Assembly: GCA_934693235.1 (NCBI GenBank)
Contig: CAKUUY010000016.1
Coordinates: 1 to 39,486, forward strand
DNA from: an uncultured Candidatus Melainabacteria bacterium
Lineage (GTDB): Bacteria > Cyanobacteriota > Vampirovibrionia > Gastranaerophilales > Gastranaerophilaceae
DNA: 39,486 bases
Direction of reading: 5' to 3'
The notes below the pieces were generated by a model. That model was not told where the DNA came from. It searched no databases and saw nothing but the letters and a program-made list of their open reading frames with translations. Every line of letters starts with the position of its first letter. Positions within the stretch are counted from its first letter, which is position 1. Shown here one piece after another: positions 8,102 to 17,573 of the stretch. A program made the position numbers and the translations under genes.

Positions 8102-9702
8102 CAAAATATATTTTTATAACTGGTGGTGTAGTAAGTTCTTTGGGAAAAGGGATTGTTGCGGCATCTTTGGGTAGATTGCTAAGAGCAAGAGGGTTTTCTG
8201 TAATAAATCAGAAATTTGATCCATACATAAATGTTGACCCTGGAACAATGAGTCCGTTTCAGCATGGAGAGGTTTTCGTAACGGATGACGGAGCAGAAAC
8301 AGATCTTGATTTAGGGCACTACGAAAGATTTACCGATACTTCTTTAGGAAAGTTTAACAATGTAACATCAGGAAGTGTTTATCAAACTGTTATAGAAAAA
8401 GAACGTCGTGGGGATTACCTTGGAGCTACTGTTCAAGTTATTCCGCATATTACTAATGAGATTAAATCAAGGATTTTAGGCGCAACAAAACAATTTAACC
8501 CAGATTTTCAACTGATAGAAATAGGTGGAACAATTGGTGATATTGAGAGCTTGCCGTTTATTGAAGCTATAAGACAGTTTAAAACTGAAATCGGTATTGG
8601 AAATGCAATTTCAATTCATACAACTTTACTGCCATATTTATCAACTTCAGGAGAATTAAAAACTAAACCGTCTCAACATAGTGTTCAGGTTTTGAGAAGT
8701 TATGGTATTCAACCTGAAATTTTGGTGTGCCGTACTGCAAAACCTATTCCGAAAACAGAAAAAGAAAAACTTGCTTTGTTCTGTTCTGTGCCGAAAGAAG
8801 CTGTTATTGAATGTCGCGATATGAAAAGTATTTATGAAGTACCGCTTGCTTTGGAAGACCAAGATATGGCACATGTTGTTCTTAATATGCTTCGTGTTGA
8901 AGATAGAGAGGCTGATTTAATTAACTGGAAAAAGTTGGTTGAAAATATCAAAAATCCAAAAGGTGTTGTAAAAGTTGCTATTGCCGGTAAATATACAAAG
9001 CTTTCAGATGCTTATATTTCAGTTGTAGAATCTTTGAAACATGCAGGTTACGCAGATGATGTTAAAGTTGAAATTAAATGGATTAACTCAGAAGAATGTG
9101 TTGATATGAAAAAATGCAAAGAACTTCTTTCTGATGTTCAAGCCGTTGTTGTTCCTGGAGGTTTTGGGGTTCGAGGGATTGAAGGGAAGTTGAACGTAAT
9201 TCGCTATGCAAGAGAAAACAATCTACCGTTCTTGGGACTTTGTTTAGGTATGCAGTGTGCGGTTATAGAGTATGCTCGCAATGTTGTTGGAATTAAAGAT
9301 GCTAATTCAAAAGAATTTGACGAAAATACTCAAAATCCTGTAATTGACTTGATGTTAGAACAAAAAAATGTTCATGGTTACGGTGGAACAATGAGGTTAG
9401 GGGCTTACGATTGTGTTTTGAAACAAGGTTCAAAAGCAGAGTTAGCTTATGGTGAAACTCTCATTTCAGAACGTCACAGACATAGATATGAAGTTAATAA
9501 CGAATATATTAAAAGAATTGCAGAAAAAGGGTTGGTGTTCTCCGGAATGTCCCCAGATGGGATGTTGGCAGAAGTTGTTGAGTTACCTCAATTGGACTGG
9601 TTTGTGGCGTGTCAGTTTCATCCGGAATTCAAGTCTCGTCCTGAAAGACCGCATCCGCTATTTAAAGGTTTGATAGACGCAGTTATTAAAAAATCTAATT
9701 AA
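8098..9702 (+). CDS. pyrG: CTP synthase
   Basis: A 534-aa enzyme that converts UTP to CTP using ATP and glutamine. The N-terminal synthetase domain starts with YIFITGGVVSSLGKGI (P-loop) and continues with DPGTMSPFQHGEVFVTDDG. The C-terminal class I glutamine amidotransferase carries the nucleophile motif LGLCLGMQ and the His-Glu pair in CQFHPEFKSRP. Length is normal for the family. GAGG lies 5 bases before the ATG. A strong bidirectional terminator follows. Confidence 0.98.
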   Translation: MTKYIFITGGVVSSLGKGIVAASLGRLLRARGFSVINQKFDPYINVDPGTMSPFQHGEVFVTDDGAETDLDLGHYERFTDTSLGKFNNVTSGSVYQTVIEKERRGDYLGATVQVIPHITNEIKSRILGATKQFNPDFQLIEIGGTIGDIESLPFIEAIRQFKTEIGIGNAISIHTTLLPYLSTSGELKTKPSQHSVQVLRSYGIQPEILVCRTAKPIPKTEKEKLALFCSVPKEAVIECRDMKSIYEVPLALEDQDMAHVVLNMLRVEDREADLINWKKLVENIKNPKGVVKVAIAGKYTKLSDAYISVVESLKHAGYADDVKVEIKWINSEECVDMKKCKELLSDVQAVVVPGGFGVRGIEGKLNVIRYARENNLPFLGLCLGMQCAVIEYARNVVGIKDANSKEFDENTQNPVIDLMLEQKNVHGYGGTMRLGAYDCVLKQGSKAELAYGETLISERHRHRYEVNNEYIKRIAEKGLVFSGMSPDGMLAEVVELPQLDWFVACQFHPEFKSRPERPHPLFKGLIDAVIKKSN

Positions 9703-9722
9703 AGTATAGTTTGTACAAAACA

Positions 9723-9755
9723 AAAGCAAGAGTTTTTGACTCTTGCTTTTTATTT
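9723..9755. terminator. Bidirectional terminator between pyrG and the M20 peptidase
   Basis: AAAGCAAGAG (9723-9732) pairs perfectly with CTCTTGCTTT (9740-9749) around TTTTTGA and is followed by a T-rich run. It serves the convergent pyrG and peptidase genes. Confidence 0.9.
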
Positions 9756-9763
9756 TGTCTAGT

Positions 9764-10927
9764 TTATTGGTTAAATTCTTTAAATAATTCTGTCAAAAGT
9801 TCGTGGCCTTTTAAAATTGTCTTATATTCCAAGTATTCATTTTTTGAATGCATGTTGCAAACGGTTGCCAATCCTAAAAGATATGGCACAAATTTTTCAT
9901 TATTAGCATTTGTCTTGTTTGCATAGATGTGAGTTTCTGCACCGGCATGGAATGAGGTAATATCAGGTTTTACACCGACTTTGTTTGCCACTTTTTCAAA
10001 AATAGTCGGAATATAATCATCATCAACTTTTTCAAAAGGAGGAAGATGTTCTTCAAATTCAATTGTTGCTTTTGCAAGTTCTTTGTTTTTGATATTGAAT
10101 TCATCAACCGTCAATGTCATTTTACTTTTTAGTTCTTCTTCTTTCTTGCGGCTAGAACTTCTGATTGAATAGTTTGTTTGAGCATCAGTGTTAATAATAT
10201 TTGTAACATCAATGTTTCCTGCATAAATACCTCCGATGTTACAAGAAGTTATGACTTGTCCGTCTTCTTCATAGAAAACACCTTGAGGTAAAGCAGAAAT
10301 CAAATCAGCAATTAATTTTGCAGCATTTGCTCGTTTTTTATCTCCGATATCGATTCCAGAATGTCCGCCTTTAAAGCTGTGAACTTTGATTTTTGCAAGA
10401 GTATAGCTAGCACCTGCAACTTCGCACTGCCCAAGGGTGTCGCTATCTAAAACTAGAACATATTTTGATTTAAAACTTTTAAGGTTTGCATTTCGAATTC
10501 CGGAAAGTCCGTTTTCTTCGTCTCGTGTGAACATAACTTCTAAACCGCCATGTTGTAAATCACTGGTTGCAAGTTCTTTTGCGAAAAGTAGAGCGTTTGC
10601 AACTCCGGCTTTGTCGTCTCCGCCAAGAGTTCTACCTTCTGCATGAATATTCCCATCTTCGTCAAGATAAGTTTTGATGGGGCTGTCATCCCCGATTACA
10701 TCCATATGGGCAGATAGCATAAGTGGTACTTTGTTGGTGTTTGTTGCGGGTATATTTATAACAACGTTTCCAAAATTATCGAGTTTGCAGTTTATTTTAT
10801 TTTTATCGCAATAATTTTTAATCCATTGTGCAACTTTTTCTTCGTGCATAGACGGAGATGGTACTTCTGCCAAATTGCAAAATAGATCAATTAATTCGTG
10901 TTCTTTTCTTATTTTTTCAATAGTCAT
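9764..10927 (-). CDS. M20-family metallopeptidase, PepT-like
   Basis: A 387-aa di-zinc aminopeptidase or tripeptidase of the M20/PepT-like group, acting on small peptides in the cytoplasm. The first metal His is H74 (LSAHMDV). The bridging Asp lies in LGGDDKAG (about 104). The catalytic Glu pair is in FTRDEENG (137-138), and a C-terminal His is in FHAGAETH. The internal dimerisation domain is present. A promoter TTGCAA-N16-TACAAT lies upstream at 11019-10992, and Shine-Dalgarno GAGAGGG precedes the ATG. The exact substrate cannot be assigned. Confidence 0.88.
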   Translation of the reverse strand: MTIEKIRKEHELIDLFCNLAEVPSPSMHEEKVAQWIKNYCDKNKINCKLDNFGNVVINIPATNTNKVPLMLSAHMDVIGDDSPIKTYLDEDGNIHAEGRTLGGDDKAGVANALLFAKELATSDLQHGGLEVMFTRDEENGLSGIRNANLKSFKSKYVLVLDSDTLGQCEVAGASYTLAKIKVHSFKGGHSGIDIGDKKRANAAKLIADLISALPQGVFYEEDGQVITSCNIGGIYAGNIDVTNIINTDAQTNYSIRSSSRKKEEELKSKMTLTVDEFNIKNKELAKATIEFEEHLPPFEKVDDDYIPTIFEKVANKVGVKPDITSFHAGAETHIYANKTNANNEKFVPYLLGLATVCNMHSKNEYLEYKTILKGHELLTELFKEFNQ

Positions 10928-10991
10928 ATAAAACCCTCTCTACTGTGTGCTGTTGCGTTTATCAAGCGCAAACATGAATTCTAACAACTTT

Positions 10992-11019
10992 ATTGTAGCA
11001 TTTTTTTTAACTTTTGCAA
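10992..11019 (-). promoter_or_regulatory. Promoter of the M20 peptidase gene
   Basis: On the minus strand TTGCAA (11019-11014), a 16-base spacer ending in TGC (extended -10) and TACAAT (10997-10992). Confidence 0.55.
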
Positions 11020-11068
11020 GACGAAAAAACTTGTAGATTTGTAAAAAGCTTAACAAAGAAGGCTTTCA

Positions 11069-11142
11069 TCCCTCGCCCCAACGGGGAGAGGGTAGCAGTT
11101 CTTTATGAACATAAGTGAGTATAAGAAATGTGGGTGAGGGGT
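11069..11142 (+). repeat. Interspersed fold-back repeat, family C
   Basis: The element starts CCCTCGCCCC, has a central AGCAGTTCTT...GAAC...AGTGAG...AAGAA block and ends GTGAGGGG; its two halves are roughly self-complementary. It aligns with the copies at 18640-18708 and, inverted, 28973-29040. Together with the family A element at 11238 it occupies the 557-base gap 10928-11484, which otherwise holds only the peptidase promoter and no credible gene. Confidence 0.6.
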
Positions 11143-11237
11143 TAAAAATTATTATATCATGTCCTGCGCGGACGGCGGGAACTTTTTGTGTAAAAAATCA
11201 CAATTTATGTTGGCGGGGACCCCGCCCTACGAACTGA

Positions 11238-11401
11238 AACTGTCATTACGAGGAGCGGAAAAGTTTGATGAAAATTGTAAAGATGGAAAGGAGAAACAGC
11301 GACGTAGTAATCTCATCAAATTAAATTTAATGGGATTGCGACAGCGTATTTTCAAAAACCTTGATAATTCCCTTAAAACTTTTCGCTTCGCAATGACAGT
11401 T
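11238..11401. repeat. Palindromic interspersed repeat, family A (tCATTrCGAgg type)
   Basis: The outer arms AACTGTCATTACGAGG (from 11238) and its imperfect complement ending GCAATGACAGTT (near 11401) pair. Inner arms around 11310-11335 (AATCTCATCAAATT / AATTTAATGGGATT) also pair, so the whole element folds on itself. It has the form of the widespread bacterial tCATTGCGAGGAGCgaag...GCAATGAc repeats. A shorter relative is at 39302. An apparent reading frame through it is not a gene. Confidence 0.6.
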
Positions 11402-11484
11402 ACAGTAAACTTTTCCTCTCTCTAGGAGAAAGGAAATCTTTCAAATAAATTTTGCGTAAATGATTGAATTATTAAATGATTAAA

Positions 11485-12686
11485 TCAATCACCTAAGCAC
11501 ACAGCCTGAGAGTCGAAGTTGCCGCGGCCGTTGTAGTACCATAACGTGCTCGACGAGTCGAAGTAGCGGTAGAGCGCGTCGACGCTATCGCCCTCCTCTC
11601 CCGACCAAACGTCGAAATCAGAACCGGTAAAGCCCATTGAAGAGGATTTTGAGGTGTCTAAGGTTAGATCTTCTGTCCAATCTGATGAGTTTATACTTGA
11701 TGTATTATATAAAACCTTTGCTAATTCTGTTAAATCAGCTTGTGTTGGCATTTTACTTACTCCGCCACATTGTTTTACAGCACCTGCCCAGTAATCTTCG
11801 CCGTCACACTCTTGACAACATTCTTTTATCCCTAGCTTATCCTTTTCTGACTCACATTCTGCCTTTGTTAACGGTGTTGGTGTGAATGCTGCTGTAAAAC
11901 ATTTGCCACCAGCTTCTATAGTACATTCTGTTCCTAAACCTGTAGCTTTACCAATTGTAAGAATATCTTCACCTAACTTATTCGGATTTTTACCACCATT
12001 CCAGTCAAAGACTCCGGACAAACATCCCATTGAATTAGACAAAGCAGAACCTTTACTATAAACAAGCCCCGTTTTATCAACATCAAAATCACAAGTTTTG
12101 TCATAACTCAAAATCATTGCGGTTCCGTCCGCAGTTACAATCCCCACAGTATCTGCGTAATTTGGTTGAAAATCTTTCGGAATTTTTAATGTTTTAGCAT
12201 TCTTGGTTTTAGATATTTCCCAAGTTTTTCCTTCATCGTTAAGGGTTACTTCTTCTGTTGGCCAACAATCGGAAATATGGTTGTTATCACAGATCTTAGC
12301 TAGTTTCATGTGCTTTGACATTTCTTGTACAAAAGACATAGTATCGCCGTAGCCTATCAAACCGCTTTGTACAGCCATTTTATCTGTTACTTTACTTAGT
12401 TTTTGTTTGATATTTTCAACACGTTTTTGTTTAACTCTGTCTTGAACATTACTTAGTAAAACAGGCATTGTTAATGCAGCAACAACACCGATGATGCCTA
12501 GGGTGATTAAAACTTCGGCCAATGTAAAGGCGGCTTTGCGTTTTACCCCTCTCTCTAACTCTCTCCCTTGGAGAGAAGATAAATCACTCAAATGAGCAAC
12601 ATGAGAGTCAATTCCGACTAAAGGAGATCCTAATTCGCGTTCGTGATTGCCCCCCCCCCGACGGCTCTTTTCATCTCTTCTTGCAT
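11485..12686 (-). CDS. Prepilin with C-type-lectin-like variable C-terminus; frame broken at a G10 tract
   Basis: A second, longer prepilin class. The only start with a good ribosome site (GGAGGA, then ATG at 12686) reads MQEEMKRAVG and runs through a G10 tract (12659-12650). As sequenced that frame stops soon after. With G11 (or G8) it joins the long frame and gives 400 aa. It would then have a 53-residue leader, AFTLAEVLITLGIIGV, a globular Cys-rich region, a CGGVSKMPT lectin-like segment and a terminal block WSGEE...TLWYYNGRGNF...AVCLGD. That block (codons at 11616-11500) is crowded with C-ending codons, unlike the rest of the gene, as in variable regions of diversity-generating retroelements. 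A TTG at 12591 would start the long frame without a ribosome site. Confidence 0.8.
11500..11616 (-). other. Candidate DGR variable region in the prepilin 3' end
   Basis: Of 36 consecutive codons (TTC at 11616 to TCT at 11509), 22 end in C, including GAC, TAC, CGC, TTC, AGC, AAC and GGC, in a genome whose codons mostly end in A or T. This is what adenine-targeted mutagenesis of AAC codons produces. Conserved anchors TGG-TCG-GGA-GAG and GCT-GTG-TGC remain. No template repeat, reverse transcriptase or Avd gene is in the window, so any retroelement would act from elsewhere. Confidence 0.6.
12650..12659 (-). repeat. G10 homopolymer, candidate slippage switch (prepilin)
   Basis: Ten C on plus, read as ten G in the leader of the prepilin, in the context GTC-G10-CAATCACG. 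Ten G leave the leader frame one base short of the prepilin frame; eleven or eight join them. Confidence 0.8.
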
Positions 12687-12754
12687 ATAAATTCCTCCAT
12701 TTTTTATGTACAAACCCAGTTTAACATATATTGAAGACTTTTTCAAGATTTAAT

Positions 12755-12782
12755 TTTACAAAACATATAGTTGTGTTATACT
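12755..12782 (+). promoter_or_regulatory. Promoter of the DUF212 gene
   Basis: TTTACA (12755-12760), 16-base spacer, TATACT (12777-12782). Confidence 0.55.
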
Positions 12783-12816
12783 AATTTCATACACATAAAA
12801 AGAGAGTAGGATTTTA

Positions 12817-13278
12817 ATGACAATTAGTATTTTGAATACTGGATATGAAGCACTTTCAACCGGGATTTTGGCTGCGTTTTTTGCACAAGTAATAAAGTTT
12901 TTTATTTTCACAATAAAATCAAGAAAAGTTAATTTTAAAATTTTTACAACAACCGGCGGAATGCCAAGCTCCCACTCTGCAGGAGTTATGGGGCTTGCTA
13001 CATCAGTCGGATTAATTGAGGGCTTTGATTCTGTCTTTTTTGCAATGTCTATAGGATTTGCGCTAATCACAATGTATGATGCCGCAGGTGTAAGACGTGC
13101 TGCAGGCAAAACAGCAGCTTGTTTAAACAGAATGATGGATGATTTTTACAAACATGACGTTCAAGCAATCGGCGGAAAATTAAAAGAACTTCTCGGACAT
13201 ACTCCATTTGAAGTTATTATGGGAGCTCTTTTCGGAATTGCATTCGCTTACTTCATGCATTTTTATATTTTAGTATAA
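12817..13278 (+). CDS. Divergent PAP2 family protein (DUF212)
   Basis: A 153-aa integral membrane protein of the DUF212/YuiD group, distantly related to PAP2 lipid phosphatases. The family signature TTGGMPSSHSAGVMGLATSVG is split here as TTGGMPSSHSAG at about residues 47-58 with following helix, and MYDAAGVRRAAGKTA near 87-101. There are three or four hydrophobic helices. The enzymatic role of the family is not established. It lies between a prepilin and a helicase gene, with its own promoter and Shine-Dalgarno. Confidence 0.88.
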   Translation: MTISILNTGYEALSTGILAAFFAQVIKFFIFTIKSRKVNFKIFTTTGGMPSSHSAGVMGLATSVGLIEGFDSVFFAMSIGFALITMYDAAGVRRAAGKTAACLNRMMDDFYKHDVQAIGGKLKELLGHTPFEVIMGALFGIAFAYFMHFYILV

Positions 13279-13398
13279 ATTTTTGTAAATATATTGCCTT
13301 TTTACATTATTCATGTAATAATTTTACTATAAGGGCTTATAGATTAATTCTATATCCGGAAGTTTGTACCCTTAGGGAAAAGAAAGAGATACTCATTA

Positions 13399-16300
13399 AT
13401 GAGTGCCAAACAACAGGAATTTAACTACAAATTTATAAAAGACAATGCAAGTGCCGGTAGTTGGCGCAGAGGTTATGAATATCACCTTAAAGATATGGTG
13501 TTTGATTCTTATCCGGAAAAAAACTTTTACATGGCTAAAGTAAAAGGAAATTTTCAGGATCATTATAACACTGACCTTATTTTTAAGAAAAACAAAGTTG
13601 AAGCAAGATGCAATTGCCCGCTCAAAGAAGAGTGGTGTAAACACGCTGTTGCAGTTGCCTTGAAAGCTATTGATGAACACGCTTATGAAGACTGGTTAGA
13701 AACCAAATATGGTATGGAATTTGATTTTCCGGACGAAAATACAGCACTAACCGAAGAGCCACAAGGAAGTTACTTATTCCATTTTAACTCTAAAAGAAAA
13801 GCAAACTTTTTTTCAATCCTTGTTCGCTCAAGAGAAACAGGGAAAGTTGTTCGCCAAATTGAACCAATTTTGAGAGCCTTGATTGAAGCTCAAAAACAAA
13901 ATCCCGATTTTGAATTGAATAATTCTCAAAAAGTCGAAGTTGCAATATTTCAACAACTTTTAACTGTTTCCAGACAGGATAAAAAAGCCGGTTGGTACGA
14001 TATTCCTATTACAAAATTTGGTCCTTTATTTACGCTTTTATCAAAGGCTGATGAGGTTTTGGACGAAAAGACAAAAGATAGATTGAAGTTTACGGATGAA
14101 GAATGGAAGCTTGTTCTTACCGTAAACACAGGGGCTCAGGGAACAATTCTTTTATCTCTTGAATGGCGCAGACCAGATAAAGATGATGTTTATCCGTTTG
14201 AAGAAGTTCGCTATTTTTCAAGACACTTGAAATGGGGAAGATATAAAAATTTAATTTTTCCAACAAATATTGCGATGAATTCTTTGCCACAAAATATTCT
14301 AAAATCATCTTTTACAGACCTAAAAGATGCTGATGGCGGGAAATTTATTTACGAAGAATTGCCAAAACTTCAAGAAATTATGGACGTTGAAATTGCTGAC
14401 AATATTAGTCAATTAATGCTTACAGAACGTCCTCCACTAAACATTGTTACTATGGGCATTGATTACGATCAATCTTTGAAAGCTTCTTTAGAATTTGAAT
14501 ACGACGGAGTTGTTGTACCATATTCTAAAACTACAGCAGAAAAAGCTCCGTATATAACAATCAAAAAATCTGGAGAAGACCTTGTTTATTGGGTTAAAAG
14601 GAACCTTAAACACGAACAAGAAGCATATCAAATGCTTTTGGCTTGCCGTTTTGTTCCAATGCAAACAAACAACTTGGCTTTAGAAAAAGAAAACGCTATT
14701 GATTTTTATAACTATTATATTAAACAAGCCGGAGATGGTTGGAAGTTTGTTGAAAAAGACGATATGAACTTCTTCAAATTGATTGATGCTCCTTTTAAAC
14801 TTTGCGCCAAAATTGACTTTTCAGAAGAAGCCGAGGATAGTTTTGAAATCTTTTTATATGGCCAAGTAGGAGAAGAAATTATAAACTTTGACGAAATTTA
14901 TGAAACGATTCAAAGTGGCGAAAAGTACAGTCGCATAAGAAGTTTAGGCTTTGTTGAATATCCTGCGCAAGATATTTATTCAATTATGCGTGCGTTCAAT
15001 TCTTTTGACGTTTACCGTAACAATGACAATAAATATGTCGTAAAAACATATCGTGCAGGGCTTATTAACGAACTTAAAAACCTCAATGTTGAGCTGGTTT
15101 TAAGTGACAAATTTGAAACTTTCTGGAAACAGATGTCAAACTTTTCTACATCTGAAGAGTTGAAATTACCGAAGGGCATTAATGCAGAATTCAGAGAATA
15201 CCAATCAAAGGGTTTTGGTTGGCTTTGGTTTATGTATAAATACGGTTTGAACGGAATTTTGGCTGATGATATGGGATTAGGGAAAACTCTTCAAGCGCTT
15301 GCAGTTGTTCAAAAAGCAAAAGAAGAAGACGGTCCAATGCCTGTCCTTGTAATTTGTCCAACAACCGTTGTATTCAACTGGAAATCAGAAATTCAAAAGT
15401 TTGCACCAACACTAACAACTTTGGAACTTGCCGGAGTTGAAAGAAAACAATTTTTCAAAGAAATTCCAAATTTTGATGTTGTGATTACAAGCTATGCCCT
15501 TGTCAGACGAGATATAAACAAGTTGAAAGAGTACAATTTCAGATACGTAATTCTTGACGAATCGCAAAATATCAAAAACGCGATGTCACAAACGGCTCAA
15601 GCTGTAAAAAAACTACAAGCAACCCACAAATTGGCGCTGTCAGGTACTCCAATTGAAAACAAACTTGAAGAACTTTGGTCTGTGTTTGACTTTCTTATGC
15701 CAGGTTTTTTGTTTAGTATGGCAGAATTCAACTCTCGTTACGTTAATCCGATTATGGAACGACAAGACAAGACCGTTGAAAAACGTTTGAAATTGCAGAT
15801 TTATCCGTTCATTTTGCGTCGTATGAAACGAGACGTTGCAAAAGATTTACCAGATAAGGTTGAAAACATTGCTTACTGCGAACTTACAGATGAGCAGAGA
15901 GATTTTTACTTGCAAGTTCTCGACAGTACAAAAGAAGAGTTATTCAAATCTATTGAACAAAATGGGCTTGAAAAGAGTAGATTGTCTATATTCTCTGCAC
16001 TTTTGCGTTTACGACAAATATGCTGTCACCCAAGGCTTTACGACAAAGAAAATGTTAAACACATTATGAAGTCAGGCAAATTTGAAAAACTAAAATCAAT
16101 GCTTGAAGAAATTATTGACGAAGGGCACAGAATCTTACTTTTCAGCCAATTTGTAAACATGCTTGATATCATAAAAGCTTGGCTTGAAAGAGAGGGAATT
16201 CCTTACGAATACTTGACAGGTAAGACAAAAGACCGTCAAGGCGCAGTTGAAAGATTTAATTCAAACCCTCATATTCCTATTTTCTTAATTAGTTTGAAAG

Positions 16301-16584
16301 CTGGTGGTACAGGATTGAACCTTACTGGAGCTGACTATGTAATTCACTACGACCCTTGGTGGAACCCTGCTGTAGAAGATCAGGCAACTGACAGAGCTTA
16401 TCGTATCGGACAGACTAAAAAGGTATTTGTCTATAGACTTATCACAAAAAATACTGTTGAAGAAAAAATTCAAAAACTTAAAACAGTTAAACGAAACCTT
16501 GTTGATAGCGTAATTTCTGTTGACAGAAATATCGTAAAATCACTTACAATGGATGATATTAGAGAAATTTTCTCTGTTGATTAG
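13399..16584 (+). CDS. SWIM zinc-finger SNF2-family helicase
   Basis: A 1061-aa bacterial Swi2/Snf2 ATPase. The SWIM zinc finger (CNCPLKEEWCKHAV, about 72-85) binds DNA or protein. A long middle region typical of bacterial SNF2 proteins follows. The motor begins near residue 600: Walker A DDMGLGKT (about 624), motif II LDESQNIKN instead of DEAH, motif III ALSGTPIENKLEELW, then the C-terminal helicase lobe with SLKAGGTGLNLTGAD and DRAYRIGQ. It probably remodels protein-DNA complexes or the RNA polymerase cycle, like RapA-type proteins; its specific role is unknown. No neighbour suggests a restriction or defence system. Confidence 0.93.
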   Translation: MSAKQQEFNYKFIKDNASAGSWRRGYEYHLKDMVFDSYPEKNFYMAKVKGNFQDHYNTDLIFKKNKVEARCNCPLKEEWCKHAVAVALKAIDEHAYEDWLETKYGMEFDFPDENTALTEEPQGSYLFHFNSKRKANFFSILVRSRETGKVVRQIEPILRALIEAQKQNPDFELNNSQKVEVAIFQQLLTVSRQDKKAGWYDIPITKFGPLFTLLSKADEVLDEKTKDRLKFTDEEWKLVLTVNTGAQGTILLSLEWRRPDKDDVYPFEEVRYFSRHLKWGRYKNLIFPTNIAMNSLPQNILKSSFTDLKDADGGKFIYEELPKLQEIMDVEIADNISQLMLTERPPLNIVTMGIDYDQSLKASLEFEYDGVVVPYSKTTAEKAPYITIKKSGEDLVYWVKRNLKHEQEAYQMLLACRFVPMQTNNLALEKENAIDFYNYYIKQAGDGWKFVEKDDMNFFKLIDAPFKLCAKIDFSEEAEDSFEIFLYGQVGEEIINFDEIYETIQSGEKYSRIRSLGFVEYPAQDIYSIMRAFNSFDVYRNNDNKYVVKTYRAGLINELKNLNVELVLSDKFETFWKQMSNFSTSEELKLPKGINAEFREYQSKGFGWLWFMYKYGLNGILADDMGLGKTLQALAVVQKAKEEDGPMPVLVICPTTVVFNWKSEIQKFAPTLTTLELAGVERKQFFKEIPNFDVVITSYALVRRDINKLKEYNFRYVILDESQNIKNAMSQTAQAVKKLQATHKLALSGTPIENKLEELWSVFDFLMPGFLFSMAEFNSRYVNPIMERQDKTVEKRLKLQIYPFILRRMKRDVAKDLPDKVENIAYCELTDEQRDFYLQVLDSTKEELFKSIEQNGLEKSRLSIFSALLRLRQICCHPRLYDKENVKHIMKSGKFEKLKSMLEEIIDEGHRILLFSQFVNMLDIIKAWLEREGIPYEYLTGKTKDRQGAVERFNSNPHIPIFLISLKAGGTGLNLTGADYVIHYDPWWNPAVEDQATDRAYRIGQTKKVFVYRLITKNTVEEKIQKLKTVKRNLVDSVISVDRNIVKSLTMDDIREIFSVD

Positions 16585-16649
16585 TTTGAGACTGGGGCAA
16601 AAAATTGTACCCGACTTATGAATAATAATAATAAAAATGTTCTATTACT

Positions 16650-17366
16650 TTAAAATCTAAATGGGTAGTCTTTGGGAATTTTCCAACCTTCAAGCATTAT
16701 CAATTCAGCACAGTAATGAGCATCTCTATTTGCCTCAATTGATTTTTTTGAACAAGTACCAATATTTCCAACAAGTTGTTCTCTTCTCAATATATTTCTA
16801 TAGTAAGCATATGACCAACTCTTCTTGTATATATGATAAGGATAATCAAAAGGAGTTATACGAGAATCTTGGTAATATTTGAATAAAAAATACTTTCTTC
16901 CACTACATTTTTTAATTAAATCATTTCCATATTGTGCGCATTTATAATAATCATCAGCAAAAGGAAAGAAGGTTATAGCATTAACATTGAACGCAAAAGC
17001 ACTTCCATTCGGCAAAACTCTCAATATCCGAGACTCTGTAAAGTTTTCAGCTCCCAAATCACGTTTCTCTTCTTTCAAGTAAGGTGAAATGTATTTATCA
17101 AACCACTCATCACTATTTGAATGGTAAACATCATTTTCTACGTATACATTCCCCGGATTACCATATCTACCCCAATTTTCAATATCACCATTTTCTGCTT
17201 CCGCCATCTTGAATGCCTGCTGAGTGATTGTATAAAACTCTTTTAACCGGTTTTCAACAACCTGTTTTTTATATTCTTGAATAATATTTGGAATTGTCAA
17301 AGCAGCAATAATACCAATTATGCCCAAAGTTATCAATACTTCTGCCAATGTAAATCCTTTTTTCAT
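16650..17366 (-). CDS. Type IV prepilin-like protein, short class
   Basis: A 238-aa prepilin with a minimal leader MKKG, then FTLAEVLITLGIIGIIAALT: canonical Gly-Phe cleavage site and Glu at +5. The globular part contains several Cys pairs and ends GWKIPKDYPFRF, matching the C-termini of the paralogues at 4839 and 17789. Shine-Dalgarno AGGTAGG precedes the ATG. It is divergent from the small HTH gene at 17574 across a 207-base AT-rich region, and converges with the SNF2 gene. Confidence 0.87.
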   Translation of the reverse strand: MKKGFTLAEVLITLGIIGIIAALTIPNIIQEYKKQVVENRLKEFYTITQQAFKMAEAENGDIENWGRYGNPGNVYVENDVYHSNSDEWFDKYISPYLKEEKRDLGAENFTESRILRVLPNGSAFAFNVNAITFFPFADDYYKCAQYGNDLIKKCSGRKYFLFKYYQDSRITPFDYPYHIYKKSWSYAYYRNILRREQLVGNIGTCSKKSIEANRDAHYCAELIMLEGWKIPKDYPFRF

Positions 17367-17538
17367 GAAAGCCTACCTTTATTCGTGATGTCATACATAA
17401 CATTAAATACCATCCCACTAATTTTCACAAGAATATTAAATATATTACTTTACAATATTAAATAATATTAATAATTCTTTATTATTTATAATCAATTTTG
17501 ATTTTATTCAATAACAATATTCCCATATTTTCAAAAAG

Positions 17539-17567
17539 ATGTCAACTGACAAATAAAAATATATAAT
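17539..17567 (+). promoter_or_regulatory. Leaderless-type promoter of the small HTH gene, with a -35 palindrome
   Basis: ATGTCA (17539-17544), 17-base spacer, TATAAT (17562-17567), with the ATG only 6 bases later at 17574. The palindrome TGTCAACTGACA at 17540-17551 overlaps the -35 and gives TTGACA on the minus strand, so it could be an operator for the divergent prepilin as well. Confidence 0.5.
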
Positions 17568-17573
17568 TTTATT

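Noticed and set aside
11159..11425. 88-codon plus-strand open frame
   Set aside because: It lies wholly in the family A palindrome and GC-rich repeat sequence, has no ribosome site and no protein-like composition.
12756..13109. 117-codon minus-strand frame
   Set aside because: Antisense to the well-supported DUF212 gene and its promoter.
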